Source: Rhodospirillales bacterium (GTDB taxonomy: Bacteria > Pseudomonadota > Alphaproteobacteria > Rhodospirillales > Casp-alpha2). Taken from it: a stretch of 12,892 nt of DNA. How positions within the stretch are numbered: position 1 is the first letter of the stretch; each line of letters begins with the position of its first letter. Positions 1-6,508 of this stretch are shown piece by piece. Position numbers and translations under genes: made by a program. Under the pieces are notes generated by a model. It saw only the letters and a list, made by a program, of their open reading frames with translations, ran no database searches and had not been told where the DNA came from. The stretch spans positions 1 through 12,892 of the forward strand of contig JABJOR010000396.1 of the NCBI GenBank assembly GCA_018664265.1. Reading direction: 5' to 3'.

Positions 1-151
1 GGTTGATCAGGGTCAGCAGCACCGCCGCTGGACGGAGAGGCTCATCATTTTTGTAATGAGGGTTGAGCACATGATCGCCAAAGGCTTCGCCGATATGGTT
101 GCGATAATCTGTCAGGCGATTCTCAATTTCTTTTAAATCCAGAGTTGGCAT
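1..151 (-). CDS. Nudix hydrolase, CoA pyrophosphatase-like (N-terminal part only)
   Basis: Only the first 50 codons are inside the window; the gene continues past base 1. The start is the ATG whose complement is at 149-151, preceded by a weak purine-rich site (AGAGAA). The visible protein begins MPTLDLKEIENRL and reaches a RPAAVLLTLI segment, which resembles the first beta strand of CoA-pyrophosphatase-type Nudix enzymes that hydrolyse CoA and related pyrophosphates. The Nudix box itself (GX5EX7REUXEEXGU) lies outside, so the family call rests on the N-terminus and on the neighbour. A DUF1285 gene directly upstream, 29 bases away on the same strand, is the usual partner of this Nudix gene in alphaproteobacteria (from memory of the families). 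Co-transcription with it is likely. Substrate is not testable here. Confidence 0.7.
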   Translation of the reverse strand, partial: MPTLDLKEIENRLTDYRNHIGEAFGDHVLNPHYKNDEPLRPAAVLLTLIN

Positions 152-180
152 CAGTTCTCTTTGTTCTGTTTTTCTTTAGT

Positions 181-789
181 CTATTCTGTCGAACCGATGG
201 GAAAGAAGCAACCCGAACTCCAGACCCCTAATATAGTTTCTCCATCAATTTCCATTTCTTCTGCCAGCTCGATCAACTGATAGACAATGGAGCGCTCCAG
301 CAAGGCTTCAAGTTGGTCCCGCACAGTAATATAGGGCTTCACGCCTTGATTTTCAGAATCAGTTGTTATGCGTAAAGGATGGTCCTCATCAAGGGTAACC
401 GTGGTGCCAACATTGGTGCGAAAACGAAGGATGGTCTCATCTTTGTTTTCATCGGTTTCGCTCATCAACTCAACTGCCATAAATGGAGCATCTTCAACCG
501 TGATGCGGGCCATCTCAACGGGTGTTATTAACCAGTAATCGCCGTCATCATCCCGGCGCATGACTGTTGAAAATAATTTGACCATCGCCGGACGGGCAAT
601 AATGGAACCCTTGAAGTACCATTTCCCTGTGCGATCAATGCGCATGTCGATATCGCCACAGAATACAACTCGCGGTCCAGACGCCAGTTCTGCGCTGTCA
701 GGTGCCAACTCGTCCGGGGATAATTGTCTGGCATTTTCCGGTGCTAGACGGGAGGGGAATTCAGCTTGGTCTTCTTCGTTATTTTTCAT
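181..789 (-). CDS. DUF1285 family protein
   Basis: A 202-residue soluble protein without signal peptide or membrane segment. The conserved DUF1285 core starts near residue 44 (CGDIDMRIDRTGKWYFKG), continues through IIARPAMVKLFS (about 63-74) and a YWLITPVEMARI stretch (85-96), followed by beta-rich sequence. Homologues have known structures but no established biochemical role that I can name, so function is left open. The first ~40 residues are acidic, low in conservation and probably disordered. The ATG at 787-789 has a purine-rich GGAAG about 14 bases upstream; no better start was seen before the conserved core. It precedes the Nudix gene by 29 bases on the same strand and probably forms an operon with it. 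On its upstream side is a broken methyltransferase ending 37 bases away. Confidence 0.85.
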   Translation of the reverse strand: MKNNEEDQAEFPSRLAPENARQLSPDELAPDSAELASGPRVVFCGDIDMRIDRTGKWYFKGSIIARPAMVKLFSTVMRRDDDGDYWLITPVEMARITVEDAPFMAVELMSETDENKDETILRFRTNVGTTVTLDEDHPLRITTDSENQGVKPYITVRDQLEALLERSIVYQLIELAEEMEIDGETILGVWSSGCFFPIGSTE

Positions 790-826
790 TCAGAATGCTT
801 CCGTATATAACAGAATAACTCTAAAC

Positions 827-1574
827 TCAGGCAGGCCGTTGGAACAGCAATTTCATGCCGGGCTTAAAGGCTATGAATTTCTTTTTCAAAATCAGGCCGT
901 TCTTCTCCAACAGGTTTTTCAGGCTTTGTGGCGTAAAGTACAAACAATGCGCGGGTGGGCAGAAGGCATCCCAGTTCTGAAGATTTGATGGTGTGCGCCA
1001 ATGAGTGATATCCGGTGTCGTTATGAATAGGTGTCCTCCCGGACGGACTTGTTTTGCAAGAGCCGAGGCAAATGTTGCGGGTACGGGAACATGTTCAATG
1101 ACTTCAGAGCAATAAACCATGTCATATCCGCCATCAGGGGGAGTGTAGTCTTCCAGCATACTTTGAATGAATGTGTTTTGAAAAATTTTTGGCTGCGACC
1201 TCTACGTAAAACGGATCTAGTTCAATCCCTGTCGCCTTAAACCCACTCTCACGCGCAGCTTCAACCATAAAGCCTACGTTGCTGCCTACATCGAGAAAGT
1301 TGCTACCTTGTGATATCGACTTCAATCTTTTTGCCCGACTGCGGGAGCGGCGCATTTTCTTATCGAGGCGATTGTGTAATTCAGTTGATGCTTGCTCGAT
1401 AGAGGTCTTGTAATTGCATTCGGCTTGCTCTTTTGTAATATACGGGAACACATAGATAGAATGGCAGTCTCCACAACGGTAAAGTGCGCACTCGTTATAA
1501 TCCATAAAATGTGTGTTTGATGACGATAGACAAACCGGGCAGTTGCCTTGTGTGTTTGTAGATGATGTGTTCAT
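827..1574 (-). pseudogene. Class I SAM-dependent methyltransferase with N-terminal zinc-ribbon motif, frame broken once
   Basis: Two overlapping reading frames carry the two halves of one protein. The upstream half (1134-1574) has paired cysteines CPVC (12-15) and CGDC (34-37), which look like a small zinc ribbon, then the SAM-binding motif I FLDVGSNVGF (93-102) and the acidic strand end GIELD (116-120). The downstream half (827 to about 1180) has the later Rossmann parts: YDMVYCSEVIEHV, a PGGHLFITTPD strand and a C-terminal AHCLYFTPQSLKNLLEKNG segment. The best join is at the A5 run 1181-1185 (T5 on the coding strand): removing one T makes AAKNF run directly into QNTFIQSMLEDY, giving a 248-residue protein of normal size. 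Such zinc-ribbon methyltransferases often act on sugars or polysaccharide/flagellar substrates; the substrate here is unknown. The frame break may be a genuine mutation or a homopolymer sequencing error. No strong Shine-Dalgarno site precedes the ATG at 1572-1574. The region is AT-richer by eye than the gcv genes. Confidence 0.8.
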
Positions 1575-1655
1575 GGTTGCTTAAGTCTTATTGTGTCAAT
1601 TGAATGGCGCTTAAACTACGTCATTGGTAATGCTTTGTATACATGGTTAGAATTT

Positions 1656-2561
1656 TTAAATAGTATCCCATGGCGGTTCTGGGCTGTATCTTTCTATAAG
1701 GAAATCTACAAACAAACGGACTTTGGCTGATAGATGCCGACTGTGAGGGTAGACTGCATAAATGCTGGCTTTTGTTTCTGTATAATCCATCAAGACAGGC
1801 TCCAGTATCCCCTCTTTTACAGCGTCATGCGCAATGAACGTCGGTGCTGCGAGCACCCCAAGTCCGTTACTGGCGGCGCTGACAAGGACGTCACCATTAT
1901 TTGCTTTAAAAGAGCCGGTAATTTTAACATTAAATGTACCATCCGGACCATCAAAGCTCCATTCATTGCCAGTGAGAAGGTAGGTATATAGCAGGCAATT
2001 GTGATTGGTGAGCTCACTTGGGTGTTCGGGTTTGCCATGCTTGCGCCAGTATTCGGGGGTGGCACAAATCACTCGGCGAAATGGGGATATCTTGCGCGCA
2101 AACAATGACGAATCCGGCATGCTGGTAATGCGGATAACCACATCAAAGCCTTCATCGACCACATCAACCAAGCGGTCATTCAAATCCAGTTCTACATTTA
2201 ATTCACTATGAGTTTTCATAAAATCAGCGACGGCATCAGCGAGGTAACGTCCGCCAAAATTAACGGGGGCGTTGATGCGTAACGTTCCGCGAGGGGTACT
2301 GTGCAGGTCGGCTACCGAGCGTTCTGCGTCCTCGAGATCGGATAAAATCCGTAGGCAACGGGAATGGAATGCCAAACCTTCCTCAGTCGGGCTTACGGCG
2401 CGTGTTGTTCGGTTCAAGAGACGAGCGCCCAAATGTTCTTCTAGTTGAGCTACATGTTTACTGACAGCGGATTTTGTCTGCCCCAATGCCTTGGCGGCAC
2501 CTGTAAAGCTGCCGCTATCGACAACTTTTGTGAAAGCTTTGATGCTATTGAGGGTGTCCAT
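1656..2561 (-). CDS. LysR family transcriptional regulator
   Basis: The 301-residue length is typical of LysR-type regulators. The N-terminus carries the winged helix-turn-helix: MDTLNSIKAFTKVVDSGSFT, then AAKALGQTKSAVSKHVAQLE (22-41) and the wing LGARLLNRTTR (44-54). The rest is a periplasmic-binding-protein-like effector domain beginning near residue 92 (GTLRINAPVNFG). It resembles the CrgA/DsdC-like subgroup whose members often control neighbouring quinone or aldehyde stress genes. It is transcribed divergently from the azoreductase gene with 122 bp between the starts, the classic arrangement for a LysR regulator and its target. The ATG at 2559-2561 has only a weak upstream GAGA. An inverted repeat at 2572-2596 lies just upstream of its start, so autoregulation is plausible. 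The effector is unknown; a quinone or electrophile is inferred from the targets. Confidence 0.93.
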   Translation of the reverse strand: MDTLNSIKAFTKVVDSGSFTGAAKALGQTKSAVSKHVAQLEEHLGARLLNRTTRAVSPTEEGLAFHSRCLRILSDLEDAERSVADLHSTPRGTLRINAPVNFGGRYLADAVADFMKTHSELNVELDLNDRLVDVVDEGFDVVIRITSMPDSSLFARKISPFRRVICATPEYWRKHGKPEHPSELTNHNCLLYTYLLTGNEWSFDGPDGTFNVKITGSFKANNGDVLVSAASNGLGVLAAPTFIAHDAVKEGILEPVLMDYTETKASIYAVYPHSRHLSAKVRLFVDFLIERYSPEPPWDTI

Positions 2562-2571
2562 GTGTTTTTCT

Positions 2572-2596
2572 CATTGTGTTAAATATGGAAACAATG
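2572..2596. promoter_or_regulatory. Candidate LysR operator (perfect inverted repeat)
   Basis: CATTGT at 2572-2577 and ACAATG at 2591-2596 form a perfect 6-bp inverted repeat with a 13-base, AT-rich spacer. It contains the T-N11-A pattern of LysR-type sites and lies in the gap between the divergent lysR and azoreductase genes. It sits just upstream of the putative azoreductase -35 element, about 40-64 bases before the expected transcription start, which is where an activating LysR protein normally binds. A third ATTGT half site occurs at 2614-2618, inside the promoter spacer. Binding is inferred from position and symmetry only. Confidence 0.5.
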
Positions 2597-2599
2597 TAA

Positions 2600-2629
2600 T
2601 TCAAAATCACTAGATTGTAAACTTATAAA
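2600..2629 (+). promoter_or_regulatory. Putative sigma70-type promoter of the azoreductase operon
   Basis: TTCAAA (2600-2605, four of six matches to the -35 consensus) is followed after 18 bases by TATAAA (2624-2629, five of six matches to the -10 consensus). The leader to the ATG at 2684 would be about 48 bases. The weak -35 fits an activator-dependent promoter, in keeping with the inverted repeat just upstream. Confidence 0.4.
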
Positions 2630-2683
2630 TCAAGCTCTATCTTCCCTGTATTGAATACTTAACGCTCAAGCAGGAGAAATTAA

Positions 2684-3307
2684 ATGACCCGTGTTCTTAT
2701 TGTAAATTCAAGCCCAAATCCTGATTCCAGTGTTAGCCGTGCGCTGACAGAGCATTTCGCCAAGACCTGGCAAGATGCACATCCGAATGCAGAAATTGTC
2801 AGCCGTGATGTAGGATTGGCTCCACTACCGCATATTGATCAGGATACTATCGGTGCCTACTACACGCCGGAAGATGCACGTTCTGAAGAGCAAAAAGAAC
2901 TGTTGGCTTTATCTGATTCTATTGTCGAAGAAGCCTTGAGTGCAGACGTTATTGTAATTGGCTCTCCCATGCACAATTTTGGTATTACATCCGGTCTGAA
3001 AGCGTGGATTGATCATGTGGCCCGTGTTGGTCTGACGTTCAGCTATACGGAAAACGGCCCGGTTGGACATCTTGGCGGACGCAAAGTCTATGTTTTGACA
3101 ACGCGTGGAGGTGCCTACAGTAATGGTGCGCCTGCTGCCACTATGGATCATCAGGAGCCTTACCTTCGCACAGCCCTTGGTTTTGTTGGCCTTGATGATG
3201 TGAACTTCATTCATGCAGAAGGCATGGCTGGTGGAACAGGTGGTCAAGATCGCGCAGTGGTTCTTATTGAACAGGCAATTTCAGAAAACCTTGCCGTTGC
3301 TGCGTAA
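2684..3307 (+). CDS. azoR: FMN-dependent NADH-azoreductase / quinone reductase (AzoR family)
   Basis: A 207-residue flavodoxin-fold protein of normal AzoR length. The FMN phosphate loop is near the N-terminus (VLIVNSSPNPDSSVSRAL, residues 4-21). The flavin-contacting segments follow: SPMHNFGITSGLKAWIDHV (about 94-112, equivalent to the MYNF region of E. coli AzoR) and TTRGGAYS near 140. AzoR enzymes are cytosolic FMN dimers that reduce quinones by two electrons with NAD(P)H, with azo-dye reduction as a side activity; protection from thiol/quinone stress is the likely natural role. A good Shine-Dalgarno AGGAGA (2672-2677) precedes the ATG. It is the first gene of the series divergent from lysR, and the hydroquinone reductase gene starts 25 bases after its stop, so an operon is likely. 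Confidence 0.9.
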   Translation: MTRVLIVNSSPNPDSSVSRALTEHFAKTWQDAHPNAEIVSRDVGLAPLPHIDQDTIGAYYTPEDARSEEQKELLALSDSIVEEALSADVIVIGSPMHNFGITSGLKAWIDHVARVGLTFSYTENGPVGHLGGRKVYVLTTRGGAYSNGAPAATMDHQEPYLRTALGFVGLDDVNFIHAEGMAGGTGGQDRAVVLIEQAISENLAVAA

Positions 3308-3332
3308 CTGATCAGGATAAAGGAATTGATAC

Positions 3333-4301
3333 ATGGGCATTCTGGCTGATGGAAAATGGTTTGATAAGGGATATGACACCAAATCAACGAATGGCAAATT
3401 TGTGCGCAAAGAAAGCGAATTTCGAAACTGGGTCACGGCAGATGGCTCTGCCGGACCCAGTGGCGTAAGCGGCTTTAAAGCAGAAAGCGGACGATACCAT
3501 CTCTATATAGCCAATGCCTGCCCATGGGCACACCGCACCATGATCTTCCGTAGCCTTAAGGGATTGGAAGACATGATCACTGTTTCTGTCGTCGATCCAC
3601 TGATGCTCGAGAATGGTTGGGAGCTTGCGGATGGGGCTGATAGTATTAATGGTGCCACATTCTTGCATCAAATTTATACCAAAGCCGTGGAATTTTTTTC
3701 TGGTCGGGTTACCGTGCCTGTGCTTTGGGATAAACACCGTAATACCATCGTCAATAACGAGTCTGCAGAAATTATTCGCATGTTCAATTCAGCTTTTGAT
3801 GGCTTGGACGGAATTGATAATGATCTGGATTTTTATCCTCATCATTTGCATGAAGAGATCGATGCTCTCAATTCCAGGATTTACAGTGCCGTAAACAATG
3901 GTGTCTATAAGTCCGGTTTCGCGAGCACGCAAGGTGCTTATGAAGGCGCCGTAACGGCTTTGTTTGATTGCCTCAATTGGCTGGAAGAACGCCTTTCACA
4001 GCATCGTTATCTGGTTGGTGAACAAATCACGGAAGCTGATTGGCGATTGTTTACAACCTTGATACGATTTGATCCAGTTTATGTGGGACACTTCAAGTGC
4101 AACCTCCGCCGATTGGTTGATTATCCAAATTTGTGGGGTTTTACGCGGGAGCTTTATCAAGTGCCCGGTGTGGCAAAAACCATCAACATGGATCATATCA
4201 AGCGCCATTATTACACCAGCCACACATTTGTTAATCCCACAGGGATTGTGCCGGTAGGGCCAGAAATTGATTTCACAGTTCCGCACGGACGAGGAAATTA
4301 A
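3333..4301 (+). CDS. Glutathionyl-hydroquinone reductase (GST family, YqjG/ECM4-like)
   Basis: A 322-residue xi-class glutathione transferase. The catalytic motif ACPWAHR places the nucleophilic Cys at residue 63, the same position as in E. coli YqjG. The N-terminal leader (GILADGKWFDKGYDT...FRNWV) and the C-terminal HIKRHYYTSH...NPTGIVPVGP ending are both hallmarks of the family. These cytosolic enzymes strip glutathione from GS-hydroquinones, using a second glutathione and releasing GSSG and free hydroquinone. That suits a place after a quinone reductase: AzoR makes hydroquinones, and this enzyme rescues those that have become glutathionylated. AAAGGAA (3319-3325) serves as Shine-Dalgarno for the ATG at 3333. 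Its stop codon lies one base before the pirin ATG, so translation is probably coupled. Confidence 0.93.
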   Translation: MGILADGKWFDKGYDTKSTNGKFVRKESEFRNWVTADGSAGPSGVSGFKAESGRYHLYIANACPWAHRTMIFRSLKGLEDMITVSVVDPLMLENGWELADGADSINGATFLHQIYTKAVEFFSGRVTVPVLWDKHRNTIVNNESAEIIRMFNSAFDGLDGIDNDLDFYPHHLHEEIDALNSRIYSAVNNGVYKSGFASTQGAYEGAVTALFDCLNWLEERLSQHRYLVGEQITEADWRLFTTLIRFDPVYVGHFKCNLRRLVDYPNLWGFTRELYQVPGVAKTINMDHIKRHYYTSHTFVNPTGIVPVGPEIDFTVPHGRGN

Positions 4302-4302
4302 A

Positions 4303-5040
4303 ATGATAGAGGTTTTCCCATTTCAGCAACTTGGCTCAGCAGATCATGGCTGGCTGTCCGCGCATTTTCATTTCAGCTTTGCGGATTATCAAAATTCCGA
4401 CCGCATGGGGCTTGGCCCGTTGCGGGTCTGGAATGATGATCAGATCAAAGGTGGCACGGGCTTTCCCATGCATCCGCATAAAGATATGGAAATCATCACC
4501 TACCTTCGTAGTGGTGCTATCAGCCATGAAGATAATATGGGTAATAAGGGCCGCACTGTTGCAGGTGATGTTCAGGTCATGAGTGCCGGAACAGGGGTGT
4601 TTCATTCTGAATATAATCTGGAAGAGGAAGACACAACCTTGTTCCAAATCTGGATTTATCCGGATAAACGCAATTATGAACCTCGCTGGGAATCTCGTAA
4701 ATTCCCTGTGGTTGAGCGTGATGCTCACTTAAGTGTACTAGCTTCCGGACGTGTCCAAGATCAGGAAACAGACGCCTTGATGATCCATCAGGATGCTGCC
4801 TTGCTTGCTGCCACTCTGAAAGCCGGACAAACAGTTGAACGCGAAATCGGGCCTGAGCGCGCCGTGTATCTGGTTCCGGCAGTAGGGTCTCTCAAACTCA
4901 ATGGAGAAACAGACATCCCTGAACGTGCCGGGGTCAGCATCGTTGAAGAAACTACTATCCACATTGAAGCACTGGAAGATGCAGAAATAGTGCTCGTCGA
5001 TGTACCGTATCCGTGGCATCCTCGTCAGGTAATTTCATAA
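4303..5040 (+). CDS. Pirin family protein (YhhW-like bicupin, possible quercetin dioxygenase)
   Basis: A 245-residue bicupin. The metal ligands expected from E. coli YhhW are all present and at the same numbers: His57 and His59 (FPMHPHKD), His101 and Glu103 (GVFHSEYN). Pirins bind Fe or a similar divalent metal; YhhW cleaves quercetin in vitro, but the physiological substrate is unclear. I chose the ATG at 4303 over one 36 bases upstream because GAGGAA (4291-4296) sits six bases before it, the protein then starts MIEVFPFQQ as homologues do, and the longer form would overlap the preceding gene. It is the third gene of the LysR-linked series; pirin genes next to azoreductases and GS-hydroquinone reductases are a recurrent association. 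Role in aromatic/quinone handling is inferred from context. Confidence 0.92.
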   Translation: MIEVFPFQQLGSADHGWLSAHFHFSFADYQNSDRMGLGPLRVWNDDQIKGGTGFPMHPHKDMEIITYLRSGAISHEDNMGNKGRTVAGDVQVMSAGTGVFHSEYNLEEEDTTLFQIWIYPDKRNYEPRWESRKFPVVERDAHLSVLASGRVQDQETDALMIHQDAALLAATLKAGQTVEREIGPERAVYLVPAVGSLKLNGETDIPERAGVSIVEETTIHIEALEDAEIVLVDVPYPWHPRQVIS

Positions 5041-5059
5041 CCAGACAGGTTTACTGACC

Positions 5060-5698
5060 ATGGCGAAGGCCAAAAGACCCGGATTGCGTAAGCTGGTTGC
5101 TATGTGCCCACATATGAGGCGCATCCAAAAAGAATATGGCTCTCCCCCACCGAGGGTGAGCGAGCCGGGCTTTGATGTGTTGTTGCGTATTATTGTTGAC
5201 CAACAAGTTTCTGTTCATGCCGGGGCTGCTATCTGGCGCAGACTGGAAGAAGGCTTGGGGAAAGTCACCCCCGTAACAGTTCTGGAAGCTGGTGATGGTG
5301 GTCTTCGGGCCTGTGGTTTCAGCGGTGCCAAGTCGCGTTATGGCACGGGGTTGGCCGAAGCAATAGTCACAGGTGAGCTTGATCTCGATAATATGCATCG
5401 TAAATCCGATGAAAAGGCGCAGGCCGAATTGGTCAAGATCAAGGGAATTGGGCGTTGGACAGCTGAAATTTACCTTATGTTTGCGTTAGGACGAGCGGAT
5501 CTCTGGCCTGCTGGTGATCTGGCGGTGGCTGCGGCCGCCGGGCATTTGCTTGGATTGGAAAAACGCCCAACCCCTGCTGAGCTTGATGAGATCGGTGAGC
5601 GTTGGCGGCCCTACCGCACGACGGCTGCAATTATGCTATGGCATTATTACCGCCACATCAAATCCGGCTTTGGCGGTATGCCTGCGACCAAAAAATAA
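5060..5698 (+). CDS. DNA-3-methyladenine glycosylase II-like (AlkA/HhH-GPD family)
   Basis: A 212-residue helix-hairpin-helix glycosylase. Key segments are the IIVDQQVSVHAGAAI helix (44-58, the QQxS motif), the hairpin LVKIKGIGRWTAEIYLMFAL (124-143) and, after it, LWPAGDLAV with the catalytic Asp153. It lacks the N-terminal beta domain of E. coli AlkA, as many short bacterial homologues do. It would remove 3-methyladenine and other alkylated purines from DNA, leaving abasic sites for base-excision repair. The gap from the pirin stop is 19 bases with no promoter visible, so it is probably read with the quinone genes. The ATG at 5060 is supported by the family start; its Shine-Dalgarno is weak (AGG near 5046). 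Placing a repair gene here suggests a response to DNA-damaging electrophiles, which is inference. Confidence 0.92.
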   Translation: MAKAKRPGLRKLVAMCPHMRRIQKEYGSPPPRVSEPGFDVLLRIIVDQQVSVHAGAAIWRRLEEGLGKVTPVTVLEAGDGGLRACGFSGAKSRYGTGLAEAIVTGELDLDNMHRKSDEKAQAELVKIKGIGRWTAEIYLMFALGRADLWPAGDLAVAAAAGHLLGLEKRPTPAELDEIGERWRPYRTTAAIMLWHYYRHIKSGFGGMPATKK

Positions 5699-5699
5699 T

Positions 5700-5729
5700 T
5701 TGTGTCTGGCAAGGCTGGTTCGCTATTAT
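5700..5729 (+). promoter_or_regulatory. Putative sigma70-type promoter before the small conserved gene
   Basis: TTGTGT (5700-5705) and TATTAT (5724-5729) are separated by 18 bases and lie in the 61-base gap after the glycosylase gene, about 30 bases before the next ATG. If real, it splits the small-protein/ferredoxin pair from the LysR-linked operon. Confidence 0.35.
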
Positions 5730-5759
5730 ATCCATACATATTGGTCAGGAGAATTCATC

Positions 5760-6119
5760 ATGCCATTTGTCGTGCGCGATGCAGAAGGAAATATTGCCGG
5801 GGTTTATAACCAACCGGTAGAAGGTGGCGAGGAACTTGCTGCTGACAATGCTGAACTGCTGGCTTTTATTCAGGCTACAGCCCCAGCAACTTCAGGGGCT
5901 GAGGATGAATGGGTGCAGGCTGATTTGGCGCTGGCTCGTGTGCTGGAAGATTTGATTGATGTTTTGATCGAAAAAAATATGATCAATTTCACGGACTTCC
6001 CGGAAGGGGCACAGAAGAAACTTTTAAGCCGCCGTGGCATGCGCAAGGAAATGACCTATGTCGCTTCATTGTTTGAAGGCATGCAAAGCGATGATTCCGA
6101 TGGTGGTGGATTTTTATAG
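5760..6119 (+). CDS. Conserved small protein of unknown function (family often mislabelled tryptophan synthase beta-like)
   Basis: A 119-residue acidic cytosolic protein with no signal peptide or membrane span. It starts MPFVVRDAEGNIAGVYNQP and has a conserved-looking helical part LALARVLEDLIDVLIEKNMI (about 60-79) followed by FTDFPEGAQKKLLSRR. From memory this matches small proteobacterial proteins carried in databases under the name tryptophan synthase subunit beta-like; it has no residues of that PLP enzyme and the name should not be taken as function. The frame is open upstream into the glycosylase gene, but AGGAGA (5747-5752), seven bases before the ATG at 5760, decides the start. The tail is Asp/Gly-rich (DDSDGGGFL). 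It is followed 18 bases later by a ferredoxin-like gene and the two are likely co-transcribed; a shared role is not established. Confidence 0.8.
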   Translation: MPFVVRDAEGNIAGVYNQPVEGGEELAADNAELLAFIQATAPATSGAEDEWVQADLALARVLEDLIDVLIEKNMINFTDFPEGAQKKLLSRRGMRKEMTYVASLFEGMQSDDSDGGGFL

Positions 6120-6137
6120 GGGGAGCTTTACAAGCTT

Positions 6138-6503
6138 ATGACGACAGAAGAACAAAATTATTTCCGGGTGGAAATTCGCCCATCCATGGTGAGCTTTGAT
6201 TGCCGTGAAGATGAAACTTTGCTGGAAGGCGCAGGTCATAGCGGGTTGCATTTGTTCAGCAATTGCCAAAAAGGTGAATGCGGGACCTGTAAGGTGCGCA
6301 TTAAAAAAGGCCAAATCAAGCTAGCTCCGTTTATGATGTCTGCCCTCAGTATGAGTGAGATAGATGCAGATTATACTTTGGCCTGTCGGTCCTATCCGCG
6401 CAGCGATATCGTAATCGTGGCTGAGCTGGTTGGCCGAGTAGATATGCAGCACTACAGCCGGACGAAGAAGTCTAAAAAGAAAGCCTCTTCGCCCGCTGAG
6501 TAA
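6138..6503 (+). CDS. Stand-alone [2Fe-2S] plant-type ferredoxin-like protein
   Basis: A 121-residue protein with the plant-type iron-sulfur pattern C-x4-C-x2-C...C: Cys43, Cys48, Cys51 in NCQKGECGTC and Cys83 in LACRS. The spacing and the SNCQKGECGTCK loop resemble the ferredoxin domains of oxygenase reductases (phenol hydroxylase or CDP-glucoseen reductase type), but there is no FAD or NAD domain, so it must take electrons from a separate reductase. The basic Lys-rich tail (RTKKSKKKASS, about 108-118) is unusual for an acidic-surface ferredoxin. A GGGGG tract (6119-6123) acts as Shine-Dalgarno, with a small AGCTT/AAGCT hairpin (6124-6136) between it and the ATG. It ends five bases before the stop of the convergent gcvP. 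Its redox partner is not identifiable here. Confidence 0.88.
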   Translation: MTTEEQNYFRVEIRPSMVSFDCREDETLLEGAGHSGLHLFSNCQKGECGTCKVRIKKGQIKLAPFMMSALSMSEIDADYTLACRSYPRSDIVIVAELVGRVDMQHYSRTKKSKKKASSPAE

Positions 6504-6508
6504 ACGGA

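Noticed and set aside
560..988. Open frame of 142 codons on the plus strand
   Set aside because: It lies opposite the DUF1285 gene and the methyltransferase end, has no recognisable motif, and is best explained as a shadow of the minus-strand coding sequence.
1170..1200. Programmed -1 frameshift at a slippery A-AAT-TTT heptamer in the methyltransferase
   Set aside because: The heptamer is present in the right phase, but a -1 slip leads into the third frame. The frame holding the C-terminal methyltransferase motifs needs a +1 shift, and a 5-base run is too short for efficient transcriptional slippage.
4267..4302. Upstream ATG that would extend pirin by 12 residues
   Set aside because: The extension lies inside the preceding gene, lacks a ribosome site, and pirin homologues begin at the later MIEVF-type start with GAGGAA in front.
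5514..5759. Upstream extension of the 119-residue protein
   Set aside because: This part is an out-of-frame reading of the DNA glycosylase; the Shine-Dalgarno AGGAGA and family-like MPFVVRD start fix the gene at 5760.
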